Shown: positions 15,897 to 23,583 of the stretch, one piece after another
Numbering within the stretch: the first letter of the stretch is position 1
Layout of the letters: each line of letters opens with the position of its first letter
DNA from: Anaerolineales bacterium UBA2317
GTDB taxonomy: Bacteria; Chloroflexota; Anaerolineae; Anaerolineales; Villigracilaceae
Length of the DNA: 64,000 nt
Assembly: GCA_002345215.1 (NCBI GenBank)
Contig: DDVH01000019.1
Location: 108,123 to 172,122, forward strand
Reading direction: 5' to 3'
Program-made: the position numbers and the translations under genes
Notes under the pieces: generated by a model
The model's input: the letters and a program-made list of their open reading frames with translations, nothing else
Database searches by the model: none
What the model was told of the DNA's origin: nothing

Positions 15897-17376
15897 CCTA
15901 AAACGGTTTCAAATTTTATTTCTGATATTGCTTGCCATCTTCTTAATTGTGCAAGCAATTTTTTCTTTGCAATGGCAAATCGCACACGACGAAGCCCCAT
16001 TACTGTACGAAGCCTTTCTCATGCAAAACGGCGCAGTCCCCTACAAAGATTTTTTCGACTTTCAAATGCCAGGCAGTTACATCATCTATTATCTACTTGG
16101 CACACTCAGCAACTTCGGTCCGTTTCGCATCCGCATTCTCGATGTATTAATTCTCGCCTCAATCATTTTCATCACCTATCACGCCTTAAAAAAAATAAAT
16201 AAAACCTCCGCACTCATCGCTGGCATTTTATTTGGACTCAAATATTTACAAGGCGGTCCCGCTTTATCTTTACAACGTGAGTACTTGATTTTGATTTTTC
16301 TATCGTTAGCGATATTTATCGCCCTTCAAGAGAATCTTTCTTTCAATCACCGCCTCATACTTGGATTTCTATTTGGTCTTGCCGCGTCAATCAAACCTCA
16401 CTCCGCCATCGGACTCATCCCCATCATTCTCTTTGACCTTGATTCCGCTTGGATTAAAAAAATATTTTATTATGCACTTGGGTTTTTGATTCTAGTTGTA
16501 GCAATTATCTTATGGCTTGCATCCACAAATGCTTTATCACCATTTTTTGACATTGCATTAAATTACTGGGGTTTATATTCACAAATCAACGGCGAGTTAG
16601 TGATTTTATCCAGCACAGAAAGATTATCTTACATTTTGAATCTCGTCTGGCGTTTCGGTGGCCATGCACTTTGGCTCATCCCTGCCACATTTGCTATTTA
16701 CTTGAATCAAAACAAAAAAACATATCTGCTTGCAAGTTTAACATTATGCTATGCAATCTATCCCGCCTTCACAGGTCAATTTTTCCCATATCATTACATC
16801 CTATTTATTTACTTCATCATCCTTCTCGCATCATTATCCATTACCCATTATCCATTATCCATTACCCATTATCCATTATCCATTAATTATCTTTCCTCCA
16901 TCCTCTTTCTTCTCACTCTTTTCATCACCATCCGCCCATCCCAAACATTTATTCGCCAACTCAACAACCAACCCATCGTCACCTCATCAGACCGTGCAAT
17001 AGAAATCGCAAACTTTCTCGAAAAGAATCTTGAAACAGGTGATTTCGTCCAACCTCTCGATTGGACAGGCGGCACTCTGCTCGCTATGCTTGAAACTCGT
17101 GCACTGATTGCAACTGAATACGTTTTTGATTTTTATTTCTACCATCACATCTCAAACCCATATATCCAAAACTTGCGAAATGATTTTATAAATCAATTAC
17201 AGGATTCTATGCCACGTTTTATTATCGAAGTCACTTCTGCTGATAAACCCTGGGTTGGCGGTGACGATACAACTCGCACCAAATTCCCCGAATTACAGAA
17301 TTTCTTAGATGAAAATTATTCCATTACAATTCAAAAAGATGATTATGTCATTTACGAACTAGACGATAGACCGTAG
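15877..17376 (+). CDS. GT-C-type membrane protein with a heptad sequence repeat
   Basis: 499 residues, about ten membrane helices, starting at a GTG that overlaps the preceding gene. The first outer loop has AHDEAPLLYEAFLMQNGAVPYKDFFDFQMPG, the Asp-Glu pair plus PYKDF-F pattern typical of PMT/ArnT-like GT-C glycosyltransferases, which take sugars from polyprenyl phosphates on the outer membrane face. The C-terminal 130 residues are soluble. At residues 319-337 the protein contains S-I-T-H-Y-P-L repeats that are encoded by a 7-bp DNA array (16832-16887) and probably extend a loop. Acceptor and sugar unknown. Confidence 0.75.
   Translation: MASSLINLKRFQILFLILLAIFLIVQAIFSLQWQIAHDEAPLLYEAFLMQNGAVPYKDFFDFQMPGSYIIYYLLGTLSNFGPFRIRILDVLILASIIFITYHALKKINKTSALIAGILFGLKYLQGGPALSLQREYLILIFLSLAIFIALQENLSFNHRLILGFLFGLAASIKPHSAIGLIPIILFDLDSAWIKKIFYYALGFLILVVAIILWLASTNALSPFFDIALNYWGLYSQINGELVILSSTERLSYILNLVWRFGGHALWLIPATFAIYLNQNKKTYLLASLTLCYAIYPAFTGQFFPYHYILFIYFIILLASLSITHYPLSITHYPLSINYLSSILFLLTLFITIRPSQTFIRQLNNQPIVTSSDRAIEIANFLEKNLETGDFVQPLDWTGGTLLAMLETRALIATEYVFDFYFYHHISNPYIQNLRNDFINQLQDSMPRFIIEVTSADKPWVGGDDTTRTKFPELQNFLDENYSITIQKDDYVIYELDDRP
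16832..16887. repeat. Heptanucleotide array inside a coding sequence
   Basis: Eight exact 7-bp units: CATTATC or CATTACC six or seven times, ending CATTAAT. Because 21 bases equal seven codons, the array reads in frame as repeated S-I-T-H-Y-P-L. It lies between two membrane segments of the GT-C protein. Confidence 0.9.
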
Positions 17377-17390
17377 ACCATCTTCAACTT

Positions 17391-18893
17391 ATGAAAAATC
17401 TACATCGTATTTCCATTCTTTACTTAATTTTTCCATTTCTCTTATTTTTATTCGGATGGCTTCGTTTATCTATTTCAATCCCTATTTTCTTAATCATCAT
17501 TTTTACACTCTATCAATTTCTCAAACAAGATTTTCCACTTTCCACTTTCCGCTTTTCTAAAACTACTGCTTTCTGCCTTTTGCTTACTGGCTCTTGGCTC
17601 TTCCTCTCCGGCATCGGCGGCTACGCTTTCCAAAACTGGGACCATCATTGGCGCAATGCAGTGTTTCACGATTTAATCAATTTTGATTTTCCAATCTATT
17701 ATTCCCAACCTGAAAGCGGACCAATAAAAATGCTGGTCTATTACGTCGGCTATTGGCTTCCTTCTGCATGGATTGGAAAACTTTTCGGTTGGCAAATTGC
17801 GAATTTATTTCTATTCTTATGGTCTTGGCTTGGAATTATTCTCATAACACTTCAACTCAGTAACTTCTTAAAAACTTCTCCAATCAAAATAACTTTATTA
17901 TTTATTCTCTTTAGCGGATTAGATTCACTAGGCGTTTTATTCTTTCCACAAGAATATCCGACTTTATTTCCACCTGTAACCCATCTTGAAATCTGGTCTG
18001 GGAATTTACAGTATTCATCTTTTACAACGCAATTGTTTTGGGTATTTAATCAAGCCATGCCTGCGTGGTTGTGTATTGTGTTAATTTTGGAGTCAAGTGG
18101 CTTGCCACTTGATAAGCAGGAGCAAGTTCCTGCACATAAAATTTTTATCTGGTCTCTCTGCTTCTTCTTCGCCCCACTTGCTTCTATTGGATTATTCCCT
18201 TACGTAGTAATTGAAATTTTCAAAAATACAAACATCAAATCAATACTTAAAAATATTAATTACTCAATTCTTGCTTCATCCATAATCATTTCTCTTCTTT
18301 CTTATTTTTATTTTTCATCGAACACTGCCGCCCAAACTCGTGGACTTCAAATCATTCCATTCAAAGAATTTATATTTTTCTTTTTACTCGAAGGTGGGAT
18401 TTTATGGTTGCTACTTGCTCCAATCAAATATCGTGACCCGCGTTGGATTATCACAGGCATTTTACTTATTATTATCCCTTTCATCCAAATCGGCTCAGGG
18501 CGAGATTTTGTCATGCGAGCCTCGATTGCGCCATTATTTTATTTGATGATATTAACTGGGGAAACTATTTTTTCAAAACAGACTAAACAAAAATTACTAA
18601 TTCCTATTTACATATTACTTCTCATCGGCGCATTGACTCCACTGTACGAAATCAATCGCTCGATTTATAGAACCTATGAATATTATTTTATTTTAGACGA
18701 AGAACAACGCCTCACGACATTGCCCATGCCTGCTACTGAGATTCAACCTGCTGGTAGGCTTGAAGCGGAGCATCCAAATAGGTTGGTTGCAGATGAAATC
18801 GTCTCATTAGAATTTATGCAAGGTGAATTAGCAGAAAATTTTATTGCAAATGTACGGCAGACGTTGTATTATAAATATCTAGCAAAGCGTTAA
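17391..18893 (+). CDS. Polytopic membrane protein, GT-C-like
   Basis: 500 residues, roughly ten membrane helices and a short soluble C-terminus. The loop after helix 3 holds NWDHHWRNAVFHDLINFDFPIYY and a further YVGYWLPSAWIGK, reminiscent of mannosyltransferase-like GT-C proteins, but I do not see a clear Asp-Glu pair, so the enzyme class is less certain than for its upstream neighbour. It follows that gene by 14 bases. Two DNA oddities lie inside it: a 7-bp-period stretch at 17531-17607 (residues 47-73) and twin hairpins at 18094-18133 that encode a Leu/Gln/Pro loop. Confidence 0.6.
   Translation: MKNLHRISILYLIFPFLLFLFGWLRLSISIPIFLIIIFTLYQFLKQDFPLSTFRFSKTTAFCLLLTGSWLFLSGIGGYAFQNWDHHWRNAVFHDLINFDFPIYYSQPESGPIKMLVYYVGYWLPSAWIGKLFGWQIANLFLFLWSWLGIILITLQLSNFLKTSPIKITLLFILFSGLDSLGVLFFPQEYPTLFPPVTHLEIWSGNLQYSSFTTQLFWVFNQAMPAWLCIVLILESSGLPLDKQEQVPAHKIFIWSLCFFFAPLASIGLFPYVVIEIFKNTNIKSILKNINYSILASSIIISLLSYFYFSSNTAAQTRGLQIIPFKEFIFFFLLEGGILWLLLAPIKYRDPRWIITGILLIIIPFIQIGSGRDFVMRASIAPLFYLMILTGETIFSKQTKQKLLIPIYILLLIGALTPLYEINRSIYRTYEYYFILDEEQRLTTLPMPATEIQPAGRLEAEHPNRLVADEIVSLEFMQGELAENFIANVRQTLYYKYLAKR
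17531..17607. repeat. Degenerate 7-bp-period tract inside a coding sequence
   Basis: Eleven units from 17531: TTTTCCA, CTTTCCA, CTTTCCG, CTTTTCT, then after two divergent units CTGCCTT, TTGCTTA, CTGGCTC, TTGGCTC, TTCCTCT. The pyrimidine-rich period is clear though degenerate. It encodes part of a membrane segment. Confidence 0.6.
18094..18133. repeat. Twin palindromic insert inside a coding sequence
   Basis: Two adjacent hairpins: CAAGTGG-CTTG-CCACTTG (18094-18111) and GCAGGA-N6-TCCTGC (18116-18133). They read in frame as S-G-L-P-L-D-K-Q-E-Q-V-P-A, a hydrophilic loop in an otherwise hydrophobic protein, which suggests insertion of a small mobile repeat. Confidence 0.55.
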
Positions 18894-18904
18894 TAGGAAA
18901 CAAA

Positions 18905-19261
18905 ATGAATCTTCCCTCTCTCTCTGATCCTCAAAAATTTTATGCCGAAGTGTGGAATATCGTTACAAGAATCCCGCGCGGGAAAGTTGCTTCTTACGGA
19001 CAAATTGCAAAAATGATTCGTCCGCCTGCTGGTGTGGATGCTGAAACATATCTTGAATATGGTGCTTTGTGGGTGAGCAATGCTGTGGCGAGTAGCCCGA
19101 ATGAAGTGCCGTGGCAAAGAGTGGTCAGTTCAAAAGGTGAAATTAATGACCGCGACAAAATACAAGCCAAACGACATCAACTTTTATTGGAAGATGAAGG
19201 TGTTCCATTTGGAGTTCGTGGTCGCATTGACATGAAAAAATATGGTTGGAATGGGAAATAA
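18905..19261 (+). CDS. Alkyltransferase-like protein (MGMT family), copy 1
   Basis: 118 residues. It has the DNA-binding half of O6-alkylguanine-DNA alkyltransferase: IPRGKVASYGQIAKMI (arginine-finger helix-turn-helix) and the active-site position reading PWQR (69-72) instead of PCHR. Loss of the acceptor Cys is the hallmark of ATL proteins, which bind O6-alkylguanine and hand the lesion to nucleotide excision repair rather than reversing it. A second copy starts four bases after its stop. Start chosen at the ATG after AGGAAA. Confidence 0.9.
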   Translation: MNLPSLSDPQKFYAEVWNIVTRIPRGKVASYGQIAKMIRPPAGVDAETYLEYGALWVSNAVASSPNEVPWQRVVSSKGEINDRDKIQAKRHQLLLEDEGVPFGVRGRIDMKKYGWNGK

Positions 19262-19264
19262 TAT

Positions 19265-19654
19265 ATGCCATCTTTTTCTTCACCGCCTAATCAACAAACA
19301 TATTACGAAGAAGTGTGGATGATTGTCCGTAAAATTCCGCGTGGGAAAGTTGCTACATACGGACAAATTGCAAAAATGATTCCACCGCCGAATGGTGTAG
19401 ATATTGAAGCCTACAAAGCATTTGCTCCGCGTTGGGTTGGTGGTGCAATGGCGAATTGCCCTGATGATGTGCCGTGGCAAAGAGTGATTAACTCGAAAGG
19501 TGAAATCAGTGAACGTGCTGGGGCTGAGAAACAACGTCAGTTGCTAGAAGGAGAAGGCGTTAAGTTTGATGCGAAAGATAAAGTTGATTTAAAGAAATTC
19601 GGTTGGAATGGATCCAATGATGATGCGCAGATTATTCAATCAAAATTATTTTAA
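19265..19654 (+). CDS. Alkyltransferase-like protein (MGMT family), copy 2
   Basis: 129 residues, clearly a tandem duplicate of the preceding gene: identical IPRGKVA-YGQIAKMI, PWQR at 70-73 and a KKFGWNG end. It differs by a ten-residue C-terminal tail ending QSKLF, which fits the Q-x-x-L-F sliding-clamp-binding pattern; the first copy stops before this tail. The stop codon overlaps by four bases with the end of the convergent holA gene. The pair has probably diverged in lesion preference or in partner binding. Confidence 0.9.
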   Translation: MPSFSSPPNQQTYYEEVWMIVRKIPRGKVATYGQIAKMIPPPNGVDIEAYKAFAPRWVGGAMANCPDDVPWQRVINSKGEISERAGAEKQRQLLEGEGVKFDAKDKVDLKKFGWNGSNDDAQIIQSKLF

Positions 19655-20619
19655 TTCTTCAATTCAACAATCAATGTATCCAAAGCCAAGTCTAATGTCA
19701 CTTGGCTTGTTTTAACTTGCTCATCAATGCGTAACAATTTTCGGTAAATATTTTCTAAAGACTCAATTGAAAAACGATTTGCTTGCCCCGTTGTTTTTTC
19801 TGCTACAAACGGATGCACACCTAATGCGCGTGCCACATCATCTTTGTTGCCACGTCCATCTAAAATTTCGCGGGCTTGAATCAATAAACGAAATTGACGC
19901 ACAACCATGCCCCACAATGAAAACGGGTCTTCATTTTCTAACAAGCGATGCAATAATTTTTGCGCGACTTTTCCATTACCTTGTGACAATGCATCTACAA
20001 AATCAAACACACTTTGTTGTGATGTGACAATACAAACCGCCTCAACATCTGACGTTCGAACTGCTCGCTCCCAGTTGACATACGCCAACAGTTTAGCAAT
20101 TTCCATCCCCGCCTGACGTGTATCCACACCGACCATTTCAGCCAATTTGCTTGCAGCGGCTGGCTCCATTTGCCCGCCTTGATTTTTTACTTCATTCATA
20201 ATCCAGCCTGTCATATCTCTTTGTTTGGGAAGAAAAAATGCTTGCGTCTTAATAGCAGAAGAATTTTTTCCAGCCCATTTGATTAACCAATGTTTCTCTA
20301 CTTCTTTCGGTTCAATCAATTCATGAATGACAAGTTTTGCAGTGTCAGGAGTCTTTTCTAAAAATTCTAAAAACTTTTTTCTTGTAGCAGGATTATTAAA
20401 TTTACTCGATGGATTTTCAAGCAACACCAATCTCTTTGGTGCCAGAAAAGGCATAGCATTAACTGCGTTATTCAAATCATTTTCAGTCATTGTGCGCGCT
20501 TCGAGACGAGTTGTATTCATACCCGCCGTGGTTGGGTCACCGAGATCGGACTCGAAGTCTTTTAGTTTGCGTGTGATGGCAAATTCGTCATTGCCGTGGA
20601 GGAAAAAAATATTGGGCAT
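19651..20619 (-). CDS. holA: DNA polymerase III delta subunit
   Basis: 322 residues from the ATG at 20619 (MPNIFFLHGNDEFAI), where family members begin; the in-frame upstream codons run through a palindromic repeat and are unlikely to be translated. AAA+-like N-terminal domain without functional Walker motifs, the characteristic F-L-x-x-K-R-L-V-L-L-E and a helical C-terminus with SVFDFVDAL and L-W-G-M-V-V-R-Q-F-R-L-L. Delta opens the beta clamp in the clamp-loader complex. Head-to-head with nothing upstream; convergent with the second ATL gene. Confidence 0.93.
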   Translation of the reverse strand: MPNIFFLHGNDEFAITRKLKDFESDLGDPTTAGMNTTRLEARTMTENDLNNAVNAMPFLAPKRLVLLENPSSKFNNPATRKKFLEFLEKTPDTAKLVIHELIEPKEVEKHWLIKWAGKNSSAIKTQAFFLPKQRDMTGWIMNEVKNQGGQMEPAAASKLAEMVGVDTRQAGMEIAKLLAYVNWERAVRTSDVEAVCIVTSQQSVFDFVDALSQGNGKVAQKLLHRLLENEDPFSLWGMVVRQFRLLIQAREILDGRGNKDDVARALGVHPFVAEKTTGQANRFSIESLENIYRKLLRIDEQVKTSQVTLDLALDTLIVELKN

Positions 20620-20621
20620 TT

Positions 20622-20649
20622 GAATTGAAAGAAGAAAGATGAAAGACGG
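20622..20649. repeat. 7-bp-period repeat upstream of holA
   Basis: Four units: GAATTGA, AAGAAGA, AAGATGA, AAGACGG, immediately upstream of the holA start on the opposite reading. Member of the heptamer class. Confidence 0.55.
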
Positions 20650-20693
20650 TGGTCGAGTAGGTTGAGGCGATAGCCGAAACCGTATCGAGACCA
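20649..20693. repeat. REP-like imperfect palindrome
   Basis: GTGGTCGAGTA on the left and GTATCGAGACCAC on the right, with GGCGATAGCC forming an inner stem. GC-rich compared with its surroundings and placed between holA and the DUF6391 gene. I recall similar GGTCTCGATAC sequences as dispersed repeats in many bacteria. Confidence 0.6.
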
Positions 20694-20697
20694 CAAT

Positions 20698-21186
20698 TTA
20701 TTTTGTAATCACTCGATGCACACCTTTGCGGACGTAGATAATATCCACAATTTGTAGATTACCAAGACGGGCTTCTGTCGTCACACGTTTTTGTAGCCAC
20801 GGTCCGAGTGGTCTGCTCATGTTAAAACCTACAAGTCCCAAAATTAATGCAAATGGAATCAACATGAATCGCCAAAGGGTAGATTTAGTTCCACGAAGCG
20901 GCAACCAAGCAAACCCTGCGGAAAGAAGCGCAGTGGTTGCTAGATTCGTTCCACAACCGGGATGAATCGCTAAATCATGTTCGCCGGAGTTTAATCGCGC
21001 ATGGGCTTCGGTCACACATTCCCAAACATCTTGCGTGTTTAAATTTCCGAGCAAATAAAAACCAGTTGGATTGGAATGACCTGCCATGCGCTGGTTTGGA
21101 TGTTTGTGCGAAAGCAAATGAATGCTGGCATGTTCAAGCGCGTGATTGCGTCGCGTTTCGAGAATGAGTGGTAAATCAAGAATCAT
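20698..21186 (-). CDS. DUF6391-type membrane protein
   Basis: 162 residues. The first half carries RRNHALEHASIHLLS, MAGHSNPTGFYLLGN, EAHARLNSGEHDLAIHPGCGTNLATTA, with several conserved His and a Cys, followed by two membrane helices (about 93-130) and a short basic tail. This matches my memory of the DUF6391 family, of unknown function, found in Chloroflexota and cyanobacteria. The His/Cys set could bind metal, which is speculative. Probably in one transcript with dusB, 12 bases upstream of it in transcription order. Confidence 0.65.
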   Translation of the reverse strand: MILDLPLILETRRNHALEHASIHLLSHKHPNQRMAGHSNPTGFYLLGNLNTQDVWECVTEAHARLNSGEHDLAIHPGCGTNLATTALLSAGFAWLPLRGTKSTLWRFMLIPFALILGLVGFNMSRPLGPWLQKRVTTEARLGNLQIVDIIYVRKGVHRVITK

Positions 21187-21198
21187 TTTTAATTCCTT

Positions 21199-22158
21199 TT
21201 ACACTACTGCATAAATTTGTTCAAGCATTTTTGCAAACTCACCCGATGGACGCGGTTTGAGAATTTCTTTTCTTTCATCGCGTGTGAGTGAGTGCATGAG
21301 TAAATATTGCACAGCATATTTTCTGAACAAACGCGAGCCGTCTTCATCACCATAAAATTCAACACAACGCGCCAAATGTTTATGAATTAAATCTTGCATC
21401 ATTTGTGGTGATACATCTTCGCGGTCAATGCGAGAAAAAATCCAAGGATTTGCAATCGCACCACGACCAATCATGACAGCATCTGCATTGGTATGATGTT
21501 TCATACGGTCAATATCTGCGACTCTTTTTATATCACCGCTTCCAATGACTGGAATTTTTACTGTTGACTTAACCTCAGCCACTGCATCCCAATTGGCTTG
21601 ACCAGCATAGCGTTGTTCTTTGGTGCGACCATGAATTGCAATTAATGAGCCGCCTTCTTCTTCGACAATTCTTGCAATCAGTTTATAGTTTTTATTTTTA
21701 TCCCAGCCCAACCGAATCTTTCCAGTGACTGGAACTTTTAAATTCTTTACAAGTTTTCTAAAAGTTCTTGCAATCGTCAATGGAGAAGGCATCATACCAA
21801 CGCCTGCGCCACGGTCTGCAATTGTTTTAGCCGGGCAACCCATATTCAAATCAATAATGTCTGGATTTAATTTTTCAATTTGTAATGCCGCTTTGAGAAT
21901 CAAATCTGGGTCTTCGCCATAGATTTGAAATGTCATCGGTCTTTCAGGTTCTTTGAAAAACAATCGCTTGGCAGGTTCTTTTGACTTGCTAAGAATTTTT
22001 TCTACTTTTACAAATTCGGTGTAACTCATGGCTGAGCCGAGTTCACGACAAATGGAACGGAAGGGCCAATCGGAATAGCCGTCCATTGGCGCGAGGATAG
22101 TATCCCCGTAGATGGGGATATTCTTAATAAAAAAATTAGGAACTGAATTTTTACTCAT
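21199..22158 (-). CDS. tRNA-dihydrouridine synthase (DusB-like)
   Basis: 319 residues from the ATG at 22158 (MSKNSVPNF); 20 upstream in-frame codons look like untranslated leader. TIM-barrel flavoprotein: LAPMDGYSDWPFR, LNMGCPAKTIADRGAGVGMM with the catalytic Cys, GKIRLGWD, IHGRTKEQRYAGQANW, IGSGDI and AVMIGRGAIANPWIF (FMN phosphate loop). It reduces specific uridines in the tRNA D-loop using FMN and NADPH. The exact position is subfamily-dependent; DusB is the closest by motif. Two more membrane-unrelated genes share the strand. Confidence 0.92.
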   Translation of the reverse strand: MSKNSVPNFFIKNIPIYGDTILAPMDGYSDWPFRSICRELGSAMSYTEFVKVEKILSKSKEPAKRLFFKEPERPMTFQIYGEDPDLILKAALQIEKLNPDIIDLNMGCPAKTIADRGAGVGMMPSPLTIARTFRKLVKNLKVPVTGKIRLGWDKNKNYKLIARIVEEEGGSLIAIHGRTKEQRYAGQANWDAVAEVKSTVKIPVIGSGDIKRVADIDRMKHHTNADAVMIGRGAIANPWIFSRIDREDVSPQMMQDLIHKHLARCVEFYGDEDGSRLFRKYAVQYLLMHSLTRDERKEILKPRPSGEFAKMLEQIYAVV

Positions 22159-22245
22159 AAAACTATAAAAGTATAACAAACTTTTTTGTGATACCTTAAT
22201 AGAGGGCGTAACACTCATGAATTTAATAGTTTGAAAGGAACAAAA

Positions 22246-22887
22246 ATGAAAAGACGATTAATTCAAATATGGATACTGCTTAGTGTTTTGTTAATTGGGT
22301 GTCATAAATTAGAAAGTACAACTCAAATTACTTCTGACGGTTCAGGAAAACTTCGTACCGAAATTGGTTTTTCTGCAGAAGAAAGAGAAAACTTGGAAAA
22401 GGAAAATAATAACTCAGAAGATTTCTGTAATACTGCGGAAAGCACACCAAACATTATCGTAACTGAAGAACATCGCGATGATGAAACTTGGTGTATTACC
22501 ACTGCATCTTTTAATAATTTAGATGAGTTACGTGATTTATATGAACAAAGAAATGGCATCACAATCAATAAGCTTGAAATTGTTGGTGGAACTATTTTTT
22601 ATGATATTGATATTGACACACTTTCAGAAGATTCAAGTTTTTCTGCATTATCCGAGATTACATGGACAGTTATTTTTCCTGATGCCCCTATTAACCATAA
22701 TGCAGATAGCGCAAATGGAAGCATCCTTACTTGGACACCTATACCTCAGACCGAGATTGTCAATATACGCGCTCAAAGCCGTATCCCTGAAGACACAATG
22801 AATTCTCCAAGTTGTCAAACAGCTTTTATAGGAGTTTTTACCATACTCGTATATCTAAAACGAAAAGACAAGAAATTAATATCTTAA
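22246..22887 (+). CDS. LppM-like lipoprotein
   Basis: 213 residues from the ATG at 22246 (AAAGGA upstream). A short basic N-terminus and LLSVLLIGC form a lipoprotein signal with the lipidated Cys near residue 19. The mature part starts S-T-T-Q-I-T-S-D-G-S-G-K-L, a strand pattern like LppM and related envelope proteins, and is acidic with paired Cys. A hydrophobic stretch near the C-terminus (TAFIGVFTILVYL, followed by KRK) may be a second membrane anchor. It is exported and anchored outside the membrane. Function unknown. Confidence 0.7.
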   Translation: MKRRLIQIWILLSVLLIGCHKLESTTQITSDGSGKLRTEIGFSAEERENLEKENNNSEDFCNTAESTPNIIVTEEHRDDETWCITTASFNNLDELRDLYEQRNGITINKLEIVGGTIFYDIDIDTLSEDSSFSALSEITWTVIFPDAPINHNADSANGSILTWTPIPQTEIVNIRAQSRIPEDTMNSPSCQTAFIGVFTILVYLKRKDKKLIS

Positions 22888-22888
22888 T

Positions 22889-22924
22889 AAAAACGAGCGC
22901 GGAGTATACTCCGCGCTCGTTTTT
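22889..22924. terminator. Bidirectional terminator between the lipoprotein and msrA
   Basis: Perfect 18-bp inverted repeat (22889-22906 with 22907-22924), GC-rich stem flanked by A- and T-runs, placed at the convergent ends of both genes; the msrA stop lies within its last bases. Confidence 0.92.
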
Positions 22925-23474
22925 ATGCTGGTTGTTTCTTCAACAACTCCAGATAATGCTTTCTAAACTTGCTCACCTTCGGTGAAATCACTGCCATACA
23001 ATAGGGTTGGAATTTATTATTGACATAATATTCTTGATGATAATTTTCCGCGATATAAAAATCTTTAATCGCTTCCACTTCAGTCACAATTGGGTTATCA
23101 AAAATCTTTTGTGCAGTCAATTCCTTAATTAAATTTTCTGCAATTTCTTTTTGTTCTGGCGTGTGATAATAAATCCCTGAGCGGTATTGTGTTCCCACAT
23201 CCGCGCCTTGACGATTCAAAGTGGTTGGGTCGTGTATCCCAAAAAACACATTCAAAATATCACGCACAGAAATCACATTCGGGTCAAATTTAATTTGTAC
23301 CACTTCAGCATGACCCGTCAAGCCTGTGCAAACATCTTTATAAGATGGATTTGGCACATTGCCGTTTGAATAACCCGAATCTACAGACAACACACCTTTC
23401 ACTTCATCATACACCGCTTCCAAACACCAAAAACATCCGCCCGCCAAAGTAATCGTTTCATAATTTGTGTTCAT
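22923..23474 (-). CDS. msrA: Peptide methionine-(S)-S-oxide reductase MsrA
   Basis: 183 residues. GCFWCLEAVYDEVKGV holds the catalytic Cys; GHAEVVQIKFDP and FFGIHDPTTLNRQGADVGTQYRS are the conserved substrate-binding segments. The protein has no signal peptide and would act in the cytosol, repairing oxidised methionine with thioredoxin. The AGGAG site precedes the ATG. No MsrB domain is fused and none is adjacent. Confidence 0.96.
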   Translation of the reverse strand: MNTNYETITLAGGCFWCLEAVYDEVKGVLSVDSGYSNGNVPNPSYKDVCTGLTGHAEVVQIKFDPNVISVRDILNVFFGIHDPTTLNRQGADVGTQYRSGIYYHTPEQKEIAENLIKELTAQKIFDNPIVTEVEAIKDFYIAENYHQEYYVNNKFQPYCMAVISPKVSKFRKHYLELLKKQPA

Positions 23475-23552
23475 AATAATTTCTCCTTCTGCAAATAAGA
23501 CGCAGTGTAATTGATAAATATCCTTAAGAAAAGATAATAATTCTTAAATAAA

Positions 23553-23576
23553 AAACATCGCCTCTCGACGACGTTT
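23553..23576 (-). terminator. Terminator after the TPR membrane protein gene
   Basis: Read on the minus strand: AAACGTCG / CGATGTTT stem (one mismatch), loop of eight bases, then a run of T. It lies just downstream of the stop at 23584. Confidence 0.65.
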
Positions 23577-23583
23577 TGGCTTG

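Noticed and set aside
16832..16887. Possible CRISPR array
   Set aside because: Units are 7 bp without spacers and read as codons; no cas genes in the window.
20620..20694. Longer N-terminus of HolA
   Set aside because: The extra 25 codons run through a heptamer repeat and a REP-like palindrome and do not resemble the family start.
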